64,000 nt of DNA from Crambe crambe. Taxonomy: Eukaryota; Porifera; Demospongiae; Poecilosclerida; Crambeidae. Where the stretch lies: NCBI GenBank assembly GCA_963924555.1, contig OZ004585.1, positions 5,097,488 to 5,161,487 on the forward strand. The letters run 5' to 3'. Shown here piece after piece: positions 31,467 to 42,941 of this stretch. The notes under the pieces are model-generated. The model searched no databases and was not told the origin of the DNA. It saw only the letters and a list, made by a program, of their open reading frames with translations. Each line of letters starts with the position of its first letter. Within the stretch, counting starts at the first letter, position 1. The position numbers and the translations under genes were made by a program.

Positions 31467-34400
31467 CTAAAAATATATAAACTACAATAAAATGTTTGCT
31501 AGAACCAGATCTATGTGATTTTAGGAAGCAAACAACAGTGTGAACTATGTACGTACAGCTATGTACCTACAAATGAAATGCCTATATATATATGGGTCCA
31601 AAAAACAGTATGAATTGATGGTGAACATGGAGCAAAAAACTCTCAACACCATAATACATGAACATGTGGAGGCATTGCTACATACACAAATTGATACGTA
31701 GCTCCACTATAACATGTACATGCATGGCAGGGTTAAGTGTAGTACCAGTGGTGGAGCGACTAGTCAGGTTGGTCATGTTTCAACCTGAATGCTTTCCCCT
31801 TGAAATTAATTGTAAGGCATGACCTATAATGCATCAGCTTCAATCAAGCTACTATAAAGCTCTAAAGCCAAAACTTTTCGTTGTGACATGCCCCCAGACC
31901 CACCTGGCATGCTATGTATGTAGTCACAATAAATAGCTACCTGACCATTTCATTTTTTGTCACTCCACCCCTGTAGCTACATGTAGCTAATGTTTAAGAA
32001 GTGAATATGGATACTGAAGGTCAGCTCTCCATAAAGGCTCTTTTGTGTGTCTGTGTGCACTAGCAATTTACAGAAAATACAGGAGGTGACATCACATGCA
32101 AGTTTGTAATAGTGCTAGCTATGATAGTATGATCATACCCAGCATCCATGCATCGTTTCTTAGCGATCAAGATGATAATTAAAATTCCAGATAGCAAAAT
32201 TACTGCAAGAAGAGCACCACCTATTCCAATACCTAAGTATTTTTTTAAAAATGTATGTTATTATTTCATAGCTGAAGTATATGTGTCAATGAACAAAGGA
32301 GATAGCTACATAGCCTACAAATTCAAGAGCGTGATCTGCCACCTTCAAAGTGCGATGGAAATTAGTGATAAGCATTTTTTTTTTAATTTACCCTCTGACT
32401 ATAAAAACTCTTAGCTATAAGTTAAAATTTGTCCTCTTTATCCACATCATGATACTGTAAATTTAGATTTTCATCTTAATCTTGTTATTACAGCTTAGCT
32501 TTTAGCTAGCTGCACTATTTTTTACAGTGGATTAATCTTTTATTATGGTAAAAAAGTATATACCTGCTGGAGCTTGTGAATTCAATGTTAATGGTCGAGT
32601 TGTTGTTGCTTGAAGAATTTGATGAATCATCAATCAAAAATAATATGATTATGTGAATTCAATGAAAAAAAAATTTGGGGAGACACTCACCCCCCCCTCC
32701 CCTTTATATTTTTTATTGCTGAACGTGACATAATCTAATTTATGGGAAAAAAGTACACACCTGCTGGAGAATCTGGTAGATGAACAGCTGGTAAATCTGG
32801 TTGAGTTGATGTTGCTTGAAAAACCATAAATCGAAAATTCAATGAAAAATATTAAAAACAGGAAGGAGGCCCCATGCAGACAAATCCCAAATCCCTCTCC
32901 CCCCCCCCCCCCCCCCCCCCCCCCCCGGGAACTCATCCCCCCTTCCCTTTACTTTTTTTATTGCTGAACGTGACATAACCTAATTTAGGGTAAAAAGTAC
33001 ACACCTGCTGGAGAATCTGATAGATGAACAGCTGGTAAATCTGGTTGAGTTGATGTTGCTTTATCAAAAATTCAATGAAAAATATAAAAAAACAGGAAGG
33101 GGGCCCCATGCAGACAAACCCCCCCCCCCCCCCCCCCGAAAGAGGGCATGATAGTTTTCTTTATATATAGGGATGACCTATGCCCCTCCATACTGTATCT
33201 TCTCAGAATCGAGTAAGTTGTAGCTGATAATATGACTGCTAACTCTGTAAGTTTTTTATGTGCATTCTTATCATGCAGGAGAATTTTGGAGGAAAGACTC
33301 AACATGGAAGAACAATAGAAGTGCTGTAGCTATGTTCTTTTTCTTTGTAATGGCATGCACAAAGTTAGGCTATGCTATGGCTACGTACATTCCATAAACT
33401 TCCTTATACTCAGTCTGCTTTCTTTAGCTAGTAGCTACTATCCACTTCATAGTTTCATAATGACTATGAATATCACACTTACCTATTGTAGTACTCTTTT
33501 CCTGTCGAGGATGTACAATCAATGTAACAGTAGCATTATTCATCTGCAGATTTTGTTCTACTGTACACTGAATAGTGTAGGTTTTCTTCTCCATTATAAT
33601 AGAATGAACCTCACCAGTCCTGATCTCCAAGGTAGTGTTTATGATAAATCTATTGCTATTCGTACTTTGAGTTTTATTTGTAGAAATCCCATTCTGTTCA
33701 CAGCTATCAGGACCACAAGATGATCCGTTAAATGTCCATCTCAAACTGATATTACTTCCCATAGCATTGCACTGAAATATAGCTGTGTCACCATTTGTTA
33801 TATTCTGGGTTGATGGTGGAAACACTGATACTTCACTCCTCTCTGAAATAATATGTGCTGATTATGCTTGGAGCCATAATATATATTCCTTATTCCTATA
33901 GGTGAGGTGTTTTACTGCTATGCATTATGGTTTCATTCATCATTATAGCTATAGAGCTATAGATATAGCTAAGTAGCTACTTAGCTATGATGTCTTATGA
34001 TAAGATCTTACCTAGTATAAGAAATTCCATAAGTGGTCCCAATATTGTATCCAATGGACAACGCTGAGGATCAGAGCAACGTTTCAATATTACTTTACAT
34101 CGAAATACCATCTCATCAGTGGAGTTAAATATCGATACAGAAAGGGTTCTGTTATCTTGAGAGAGTATGTATCCTCTTGACTCTGAATCATTCATTACTT
34201 GAATTGGAGTTGAATCCACAAATTGCTCCCATATTATAGTGTATGAATTGTGTACAGTAGGCAGTGGTATGGGGCACATCAACATTGCATATGTATCATT
34301 ACGGAATACACCAGTCATGGTAGTTTGATTAGACACTGTTGGGATAGCTGCACCATAATGGAATGTATTTGTACTAATGCATGGATTCTAAATAGCTAAT

Positions 34401-35991
34401 TATTCTTAGATGATAGCTATTCAGTAGCCCAGTGTATTAAAAGCATTGGTATACAGATTGAGATTTCTTAACCGTGAATATCTGACAAAGTATAGCTAGT
34501 AGATGTATTTGCTGCATAGCTATATTATAGCTACAGCAGACTTCCACAATAAACGATAGCTAGCTAGCATGTGGCTAACCTATAGGATCATGTGTCAGCG
34601 TGTAACTAAGTCAGCATGTGCAGTGCCATGTGGCATGTTATGTTTAACTTGAGAGTATACATTTTATGGTCACAACAATCTCCTCATGCAGTGGAAGCAG
34701 TGTCAAAATTCTGCTCAAAGCCTAGTGAACCCCACCTGACTGCTATTGAATGCATTCTGAGGTATTAAAGGGAACAGCAAGTCTTTCACTTAAAGTTTGA
34801 AGACTTGATCGGATTTTCAATGCAGATTGGCAGGGAACCAGGATGAGAGCCACTCTGATTTTTTCTTCTCATGGCAGATTGACCAGTTAGTTGAAACAAG
34901 CAATTATGGCCCTGTCTACATCCGAGGCAGAATATTTAGTGATACTACTCTGTGTGAGAAGCTGTGCTGGAGGAAATTATCAGCTTGAGCTAAATAGTGT
35001 AGTTCAAATAGTTTTACTTAGAACTGGCTGTGCTATTTGGGTACATTAAAGTTGGGTTGTTACTAAAAACAGAGGATATTTTCTGAGGAAAGATTTACAT
35101 AACATAGTTATCAAATATTAACATGGCCATGTTGCAGTAAAGTTTCTTTGGGAATTAAGGAATTATCGTAATAAATGTTTATTCCTTAATGCAGGTCCCA
35201 ACATCAAAATGTGATCAATGGGACCAGGTCCTAACATCAATTTGGACCAGGTCCCACTGGGTCACAATATAAACTTGGGGACCAGGTCCAAACATCAACT
35301 TGGAATCAATGGGGGATCCAAATCAACTTGGGACCAATGGGACCAGGTCCCAACTTCAACTTGGGACCATATACCAACATCAACTTGGGACCAATGGGAC
35401 TAGGTCCCACATCAACTTGGAATCAATGGGACAGACATTTCCAACACCAATGGCATCTTTAGCTACATACAAATCTAAATTTTTTCATAATCCTACACTG
35501 TAAAAATGAAAGTGTGTACTGCACACTAAATTGTCCCAATACACACACTAAGAACAAAACAGTGTGTGTATTGGGACAAAATGGTGTGCAGTACACACTT
35601 TCATTTTTACAATGATATGGTAGGATATTGCATGTACAACATTGTAGCTACACATAGCTAATAGCTAATTACCATAAAACATGATAGCCTTTGAGTATTC
35701 TTCTCCAGCAGTGCAGCGAACATTTGCCTCAAAATCTTCGGTCATATCATATGTGAAATACTCCTCATTTATGTCTGTAGATTGATTTCTGATAAGCACA
35801 CCCATACTGTCATTAATCTCGAATCTTGCATCAGGATAAGCCATACCATCGATTGGATCACGACACTCAAATCTGAACACATTTGGAGCTTCCCTTCGTG
35901 AAGGAAAGTAGAAGTCCAGAACAGGAATCCCCAAGACAGTATAGATGGAGCATAAAATTATAGTGGCTCTGCTAATAAGCAAAGAGACCAT
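31226..35991 (-). CDS. Gene B: intact three-Ig receptor with tyrosine tail
   Basis: Eight exons on the minus strand: 35673-35991, 34012-34347, 33483-33842, 33005-33058, 32761-32814, 32564-32608, 32139-32232, 31226-31466. They total 1503 nt, exactly 501 codons with the TAA, and every border is AG/GT. Protein order: signal peptide (1-20), three Ig-like domains, three small Pro/Thr/Ser stalk exons, membrane span GIGIGGALLAVILLSGILII, basic stop-transfer KKR, and a 79-residue tail. The tail has five tyrosines (VIYEEI, SIYNIA, PAYAVF, HEYEDI, CSYLDV). YEEI is the classic Src-type SH2 ligand form and VIYEEI fits the loose ITIM pattern. No catalytic domain. Likely a surface recognition or adhesion receptor that signals through phosphotyrosine; ligand unknown. 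Sits in a tandem array with A and C. Confidence 0.85.
31740..31975. mobile_element. MITE in gene B last intron
   Basis: CCAGTGGTGGAGCGACTAG at the left and GTCACTCCACCCCTG at the right. Same insertion in gene C (40349-40582), so it is older than that duplication. Confidence 0.6.
32139..32232 (-). CDS. Gene B membrane-span exon
   Basis: 94 nt, phase 1 to 2. A 24-residue hydrophobic run without charge, then AKKRCMDA. Acceptor ATACTTAG, donor GTATGATC. Confidence 0.85.
32564..32608 (-). CDS. Gene B stalk exon 3
   Basis: 45 nt, phase 1-1: TTTRPLTLNSQAPA. Diverged member of the same exon family. Confidence 0.7.
32761..32814 (-). CDS. Gene B stalk exon 2
   Basis: 54 nt, phase 1-1: TSTQPDLPAVHLPDSPA, one residue different from stalk exon 1. 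The surrounding intron is also duplicated. Confidence 0.75.
32899..32926. repeat. 28-nt poly(C) run in gene B intron
   Basis: Uninterrupted C on the + strand, that is G in the transcript. Others at about 33119-33137 and 41492-41509 in matching introns. Can form G-quadruplexes in RNA; run length may be unreliable in assembly. Confidence 0.85.
33005..33058 (-). CDS. Gene B stalk exon 1
   Basis: 54 nt, phase 1-1: TSTQPDLPAVHLSDSPA. Donor GTGTGTACTTTTT. Confidence 0.75.
33483..33842 (-). CDS. Gene B exon 3: Ig-like 3
   Basis: 360 nt, phase 1-1. QCNAMG, LRWTFNG and YTIQCTVEQ. Differs from A and C at a run of shared sites. Confidence 0.85.
34012..34347 (-). CDS. Gene B exon 2: Ig-like 2
   Basis: 336 nt, phase 1-1. 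Cys in MLMCPIP and FRCKVIL, Trp in IIWEQF, DEMVFRC before the second Cys. Confidence 0.85.
35185..35440. repeat. GGGACCA minisatellite in gene B intron 1
   Basis: Shorter version of the gene A array (about 8 units), missing internal units. Confidence 0.85.
35503..35615. mobile_element. Palindromic MITE in gene B intron 1
   Basis: Orthologous insertion to 29090-29207 in gene A; absent from gene C. Confidence 0.8.
35673..35991 (-). CDS. Gene B exon 1: signal peptide + Ig-like 1
   Basis: 319 nt, ATG at 35991. Same signal peptide as gene A. The Ig part differs by a few residues (YFTYDMTEDFEANVRCTAG). Confidence 0.85.
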
Positions 35992-36017
35992 GATAAATTC
36001 TTGCCTGAAGATCTGAA

Positions 36018-36290
36018 ACTACAATTTGATTGCTACCTACCTAGCCAAAATAGGATGTTTAGAATTGGGATTAAGCTGAATGATAATTTTAGTATCCCAA
36101 TAATAATAATACGGAAGTATATATACCTATCAGAGAGAGTGGTAGCTCTCTCAGCTAATAGAGAAGAAGAATGCAGCAACATACCTGCTTGCTGTATTTC
36201 TGAAATGGTAGCTAAAGTCTCTGATCCTGAAACTTGTTCTACACATTCTAATAGGCTCTATAGTTAGCTAGTATAGGCAGGATATGCATT
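36018..36290 (-). promoter_or_regulatory. 5' flank of gene B with element-derived 5'UTR donor
   Basis: On the minus strand AAGTTTCAGGATCAGAGACT, TTTCAGAAATACAGCAAGCAG then GTATGTTGC (36184), with the family hairpin end at about 36128-36150 and an ATTGTAG acceptor ending at 36019. This predicts a 5'UTR intron 36019-36184. The upstream non-coding exon would come from a mobile element. Confidence 0.4.
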
Positions 36291-36317
36291 CACTGTAGCT
36301 TTTGTTGAGTCCAAATG

Positions 36318-36893
36318 CATAGGCAGAGGAAGATGATTTTGAGTATGGGGGCAATACTGACAAGGTTATCCATAACGCGCGGCCAGAGGCCGCTGCGAGG
36401 GGGAGAGTGTGGGAGGGGGATGTCCCCCCTCCCGTGCAAAGCACGAAGCTTTGGGTATTATTGAATACTGGATGCCCATTTCAGACTACAAAAAGCCAAA
36501 CAACAATTTTAATATCAATAAGGGAAAAAACATTGCCATGAAATGAAAAGTAAGGAAACAAGGGTAGGGAGTGGAAATGGGATCAATCTTTGTTCTGTAT
36601 ATCCAGCCAACAATCCCTACATGGGTAGCTTAAGATTATAGTGTACGTATATGTAGGGATTGTTAGCTGGATATACTACAGAACAAAGATTGATCCATTT
36701 CCACTCTCTTCCTTACTTTTTGAGCAATGGTCATCCCTACATTTTTTTTTCATTTCACGGAAATTTTTTCCCCCTTACTTGTTCCTGGTCTTTTTTTCTC
36801 TCTTTTTATGTATGTATGGGGGGCAATGCCCGTTCCTGCAAAAGAATGGGGACAAATGCCCCCACTGCCCCCATGGTTCCTCCGCCTATGAAA
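36318..36893. mobile_element. Insertion unique to the B-C intergenic region
   Basis: Gene A's flank runs CCAAAT straight to AATGGAATTCC, whereas here about 575 bp intervene with ends GCATAGGCAGAGGAA / TTCCTCCGCCTATG. The body has GGGGGCAAT...CCCCC blocks and a nested foldback at 36510-36820 related to 6495-6826. Confidence 0.7.
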
Positions 36894-38210
36894 TGGAATT
36901 CCACTTTTGTATTTTGTATTAGGCTCACGTCATCCCTAGCCATAGTAATTGGATGGTAGTCTGATAACCAGTAGCTATAATAAAAAGTCTAGCTCAGTAT
37001 GTCACTACAGCTACATAGCTATACATCAGAGCATAAACCCTAGGCACTAGTCTGGTTATGAATAAAGCCTTGACCTTGGGATTATTGTCATAGCAAGACT
37101 CGAGTTAAAGTATGTTCTAACAGTTTAAGTTGCATAATAACTATTTTGTGTAATTTTATCTCCTGAAGTAGCTCTATCACCCATAGTTAAATGTGGTTGA
37201 GGACTTGAAGTGCATGTTAGTAAATTGTTACAGATCAACTTTCTACTACATTAATACTACGTAACTATGTACTACACCTTTCTTTGTCAAATAGTATACC
37301 TGCTTTGTGTAATTTTCTTGGACAAAGTTCAACCAATTCAGCTCATACTATAATATAAGCAGCTCATATAAAGTTTGCAGTATTGCATGGTATTGCCATT
37401 TTGGGTACACATTTGGTTGTATTAGACAGTTAATTAATTGATGGAAACAGCCGACCAGAATACAATATCCGGACTTACCATAAATATGCGTACACCGGTA
37501 CACTGCAAGTAGGATGTAGCTAATTAGGCATATCCAGTCCATTCTGGAACCTCTATAGTCTATGACTTCAGTCAAGTAACCCCTTACCCATCACCAATAT
37601 TACCAAACTATGAGCTAACTATTCCTACTTCACTCCCTTTATATTCATCTTGGCCTGTCATGGGAGTGAAGTAGGAATATAGCTCGTAGTTAGTGATGGA
37701 TATAAGGGGCTACTTGACTGAAGTTCACTCTCTTGTTGCTGAATTTTTCTGAACTGCACACAGCCATCTCTACTTTTCTTTTTAAATATTCTTCCCTTTA
37801 TAAGATATGATATGTACAGCAGACTTTTTAACTAATCTTGTGCCTTATGTGTGTGCTGAGGGTTAGCACTTCAGTATTGCTAGGTAAGTTTTAAATTGAG
37901 TAGCTAGCTACATTGGCCAAGAAAATCCTGGTCTTGGAGCAACATTACAATTATGAAAGTTGATATTGACAAGACCCTTTCCCTGAGGAGGTGCAAGGTT
38001 TCGCTTATGAGAAAACTACATGATATAGCTACGTAGCTATGTATATATTAAATAGCTACTCTAGCTGTAGGCTAGTTTTGTGGGTGTGGTTAAGGCAGTT
38101 TGTAAACTTAGTTTCTTGTTTAGACACGGCTATTTGCACTAAAACTATATATAGTACACAATTACATAACTGCAATCACTGTCTTGATTTCTTTCGTTTT
38201 TTTTTACTCC
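36894..38210. other. Intergenic DNA between genes B and C
   Basis: Duplicate of 29909-31225, including the foldback at about 37566-37727. No gene seen. Confidence 0.6.
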
Positions 38211-38451
38211 TTATGCTAAACATTGTTGGATTTTATCATTCTCATGGACATCAAGATAACTGCAAAGTTTTATGTCTTCATACTCATGATGACAAGAATT
38301 AGCAACTTCATTAGATACTGCATAAGCAGGGCACTTTGCAATGTTGTATATGCTGGGGTGATCTAAGATTTCCTCATATATTACTTTCTCTGGTGAGGAT
38401 TCCACTCTGTTTTTAACTGAATTTGACTGATTGCTAGATTCTTGTCCTAAC
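38211..38451 (-). CDS. Gene C cytoplasmic tail exon
   Basis: 241 nt, open to TAA at 38211-38213. Same tyrosine motifs as gene B. Confidence 0.75.
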
Positions 38452-38569
38452 CTAAAAATATATAAACTACAATAAAATGTTTGCTGGAACCAGATCTACG
38501 TATGTGATTTTAGGAAGCAAATGACAGTGTGAACTATGTACGTACAGCTATGTACCTACAAATGAAATG

Positions 38570-38570
<1 letters not shown>

Positions 38571-38610
<40 letters not shown>
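38571..38610. repeat. (TA)n run at an element insertion site
   Basis: About 17 TA units left of the inserted 1.6-kb element; gene B has a short TATATATATA at the same place (about 31586-31595). Confidence 0.85.
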
Positions 38611-38613
<3 letters not shown>

Positions 38614-40201
38614 AGTGAATGCAAAAAATTTCTTCGAAATAAAAATGTGAAGTAGGGATGCTATTATAACTGCAGCTTCATTATGAAAACCAAGTACTGC
38701 AGCATCGAAGCAGTATGGCCTTGGAGTGAAGTAGGAATAGTATCTTGTACTTGATGATGGGTAAGGGTCACTTCACTAAGTTCACTCTCTTGCATGCAGT
38801 TATAATACATATTCCAGCTAGATTTTTGGGCCATACTGCTTCGATGCTGCAGTACTTGGTTTTCATAATGAAGCTGCAGTTATAATAGCATCCCTACTTC
38901 ACATTTTTATTTCGAAGAAATTTTTTGCATTCACTTGTTTGCATTCTTTTTCTTTGTGATTATGAAAATTGATAGACACTAAAGGCTTCCTTGATTGAAC
39001 TAAATTTATTTAATGATCAGTATTTCATTCTGTTCAGGGAGGAGAGTTTGAAGGATGATCATCTGCAGTGTAATGGAGTACTGAAAGGAGTGAACATTTT
39101 AAAAAGTGAACAGCATTAGCTAATTGTTACATATGTGATCACTGAAATAATTATTGAGATGGTACGTATGTCTTGCTTGAGGGAGGAGTATGGGGAGTTT
39201 ATGCATTTGGTGTAGTGATCATAATAGTGGATGCCATCAAATGGCCACATCCTGTGCAGGTGTTATGAGGAGAACTGCTATTAATTGCCCCACCCCTTTT
39301 ATGAGGTAATATCGCGAAGATTTTTTTCATACGAGGCTGCAGCACATTATAGATAGCCCAGCTAGATTTTAGGCTATCCCTACTTAACCTTTTTATTTTT
39401 TACGCTCACTTGTTTCTATCCTTTTTCTTAGTGCTTGAAGTTGAATGAGGGAGGCTACAGTACAGTACTATACAAAGCCAGCTCTACATAAACCTCTTTT
39501 GTAGGTACATACAGTGTCTCTGGTTGAAGAATTTGTTTAGCTATTTAAGTTTTGTTGATATAAAACTTTACAGCAACAGCAATGTAAATGACATGTACAC
39601 GGCATGGTGAAGTGAGCTTACTACACTACAGCCAAGTACTGGCTATAATGCTACTATAGGATGAGCATCTGTACTGTAATTCAGCAAGGAGTGACTGGAA
39701 CATCATCAGATAATGAATGAAGACCTTGGCTATAGCTAAACTTAAGCTTACGTGGCTCCGCCCATAAGCCCCGCCCCCTTCAAAATGGCGTAGAAAGATT
39801 AGCAGCTGTGTTCCGAGTGCTATCAAATAGTGAAGTAGAGCCTTAGTCAAAACTAATAGCAAAAGATCAGCCTCTAGGTGCCGCTCTAACAGATGGCCAA
39901 AGCAGAATTTTGATGACTATAGCCAGTAAGTCGGTACGTCGATCTTATTATTATTATTATTATCCTTATTATAAAGAAAAAGAACGAAAAGTCAATTTTA
40001 GAACTCGTTTTTTTCTTATGTTGGCGAATGAATTTTTGGCTTTTGAACATTCTCCTCTCTTCTTTGTAGATATAATAATTCACTGTAGCCTTCTGAGAAC
40101 CTGTAGAGTAAGGGTAGAAGAGAAAGAAGAGTTTTTAGTTTATACTGTCCTATGGACTTTGACCTGCCATCCCTACTTAGAGAGTGCTACCGCACTCTCT
40201 G
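38611..40201 (-). mobile_element. 1.6-kb composite foldback element, copy 2
   Basis: Reverse complement of 222-1750, inserted in the last intron of gene C. Gene B has the empty site. The left end (38611-38940) is a long palindrome around GGCCATACTGC/GCAGTATGGCC with one arm longer than in copy 1. The right end is the terminal hairpin followed by CTGA|TATATA. Confidence 0.85.
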
Positions 40202-40348
40202 ATATATATATGGGTCCAAAAAACATGGAGCAAAAAACTCTCAACACCATAATACATGAACATGTGGAGGCATTGCTGCATACACAAATTGATACGTAGC
40301 TGCACTATAACATGTACATGTAGCTGTATGCATGGCAGGGTTAAGTGT

Positions 40349-40582
40349 AGTACCAGTGGTGGAGCGACTAGTCAGGTTAGTCATGTTTCAACCTGAATGC
40401 TTTCCCCTTGAAATTAATTGTAAGGCATGACCTAGAATGCATCAGCTTCAATCTAGCTACTATAAAGCTCTAAAGCCAAAACTTTTCGTTGTGACATGCC
40501 CCCAGACCCACCTGGCGTGCTATGTATGTAGTCACAATAAATAGCTACCTGACCATTTCATTTTTTGTCACTCCACCCCTGT
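40349..40582. mobile_element. MITE in gene C last intron
   Basis: Counterpart of 31740-31975 with the same ends. Confidence 0.6.
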
Positions 40583-40746
40583 AGCTACATGTAGCTAATG
40601 TTTAAGAAGTGAATATGGATACTGAAGGTCAGCTCTCCATAAAGGCTCTTTTGTGTGTCTGTGTGCACTAGCAATTTACAGAAAATTCAGGAGGTGACAT
40701 CACATGCAAGTTTGTAGTAGTGCTAGCTATGATAGTATGATCATAC

Positions 40747-40840
40747 CCAGCATCCATGCATCGTTTCTTAGCGATCAAGATGATAATTAAAATTCCAGAT
40801 AGCAAAATTACTGCAATAAGAGCACCACCTATTCCAATAC
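40747..40840 (-). CDS. Gene C membrane-span exon
   Basis: 94 nt, phase 1 to 2, one residue different from B (GALIAVILLSG). Confidence 0.75.
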
Positions 40841-41168
40841 CTAAGTATTTTTTTAAAAATGTATGTTATTATTTCATAGCTGAAGTACTATGTGTCAATG
40901 AACAAAGGAGATAGCTACATAGCCTACAAATTCAAGAGCGTGATGTGCCACCTTCAAAGTGCGATGGAAATTAGTGATAAGCATTTTTTTTTTAATTTAC
41001 CCTCTGACTATAAAAACTCTTATAAGTTAAAATTTGTCCTCTTTATCCACATCATGATACTGTAAATTTAGATTTTCAACTTAATCTTGTTATTACAGCT
41101 TAGCTTTTAGCTAGCTGCACTATTTTTTACAGTGGATTAATCTTTTATTATGGTAAAAAAGTATATAC

Positions 41169-41630
41169 CTGCTGGAGCTTGTGAATTCAATGTTAATGGT
41201 CGAGTTGTTGTTGCTTGAAGAATTTGACGAATCATCAATCAAAAATAATATGATTATGTAAATTCAATGAAAAAAAAAATTTGGGGAGACACTCACCCCC
41301 CCCTCCCCTTTATATTTTTTATTGCTGAACGTGACATAATCTAATTTATGGAAAAAAGTACACACCTGCTGGAGAATCTGGTAGATGAACAGCTGGTAAA
41401 TCTGGTTGAGTTGATGTTGCTTGAAAAACCATAAATCAAAAATTCAATGAAAAATATAAAAAACAGGAAGGGGGCCCCATGCAGACAAATCCCCCCCCCC
41501 CCCCCCCCCGGGAACTCATCCCCCCTTCCCTTTACTTTTTTTATTGCTGAACGTGACATAACCTAATTTAAGGTAAAAAGTACACACCTGCTGGAGAATC
41601 TGATTGGTAAATCTGGTTGAGTTGATGTTG
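41169..41630 (-). pseudogene. Gene C stalk exon cluster
   Basis: Exons 41588-41630 (43 nt, 11-nt deletion), 41366-41419 (54 nt) and 41169-41213 (45 nt). Poly(C) runs lie between the first two. Confidence 0.7.
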
Positions 41631-42127
41631 CTTTATCAAATATTCAATGAAAAATATAAAAAACAGGAAGGGGGCCCCCATGCAGACAAACCCCTCCCCC
41701 CCCGAAAGAGGGCATGATAGTTTTTCATGCAGGAGAATTTTGGAGGAAAGACTCAACATGGAAGAACAATAGAAGTGCTGTAGCTATGTTCTTTTTCTTT
41801 GTAATGGCATGCACAAAGTTAGGCTATGCTATGGCTATGTACATTCCATAAACTTCCTTATACTCAGTCTGCTTTCTTAAACATTGTGCATGCGTGCTTA
41901 TAATTAATAGTTGCCACAATAATTATTATCACCTGAATTTTCCATTGCCACTACAGTACCACTAAGATAGAACTATGACTGATTTGATTTGGAGGTGTTG
42001 ATTTGTCCTGTAGTATACTTGAAGATCAAATGTTGGAACTGAATTTTGAAGGTGGTCTAATATTAGGACTAGCTAGTAGCTACTATCCACTTCATAATTT
42101 CATAATGACTATGAATATCACACTTAC

Positions 42128-42484
42128 CTATTGTAGTACTCTTTTCCTGTCGAGGATGTACAATCAATGTAACAGTAGCATTATTCATCTGCAGATTTTG
42201 TTCTACTATACAATTAATAGCGTAGGTTTTCTTCTCCATTATAACAGAATGAACCTCACCAGTCCTGATCTCCAAGGTAGTGTTTATGATGAAGCTATTG
42301 CTATTTGTACTTTGAGTTTTATTTGTAGAAATCCCATTCTGTTCACAGCTATCAGGACCACAAGATGATCCATTAAATGTCCATCTCAAACTGATATTAC
42401 TTCCCATAGCATTGCACTGAAATATAGCTGTGTCACCATTTGTTATATTCTGGGTTGATGGAAACACTGATATTTCACTCCTCT
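42128..42484 (-). CDS. Gene C exon 3: Ig-like 3
   Basis: 357 nt, open; one codon shorter than A (VFPSTQ). Otherwise nearly identical to gene A exon 3. Confidence 0.7.
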
Positions 42485-42605
42485 CTGAAATAATATATCC
42501 TGATTATGCTCGGAGCCATAATACTTATTCCTATTGGTGAGGTGTTTTACAGCTATGCATAAGCTTCATTCATCATTATAGTACCTAGTATAAGAAATTA
42601 CTTAC

Positions 42606-42941
42606 CTAGTATAAGAAATTCCATAAGTGGTCCCAATATTGTATCCAATGGACAACGCTCAGGATCAGAGCAACGTTTCAATATTACTTTACATCGAAAT
42701 ACCATCTCATCAGTGGAGTTAAGTATCGATACAGAAAGGGTTCTGTTATCTTGAGAGAGTATGTATCCTCTTGACTCTGAATCATTCATTACTTGTATTG
42801 GAGTCGAATTCACAAGTTGCTCCCATATTATAGTGTATGAACTGCGTACAGTAGGCAGTGGTATGGGGCACATCAACATTGCATGTGTATCATCACGGAA
42901 TACAACAGTCATGGTAGTTTGATTAGACACTGTTGGGATAG
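42606..42941 (-). CDS. Gene C exon 2: Ig-like 2
   Basis: 336 nt, open. About ten residues differ from A and B, for example TVVFRDDTHAMLMC and EQLVNSTPIQ. Would be in frame only with an intact exon 1. Confidence 0.7.

Noticed and set aside
32649..32936. Gly-rich frame beside the stalk exons of gene B
   Set aside because: Produced by the poly(C) tract; the stalk exon inside it reads in another frame.
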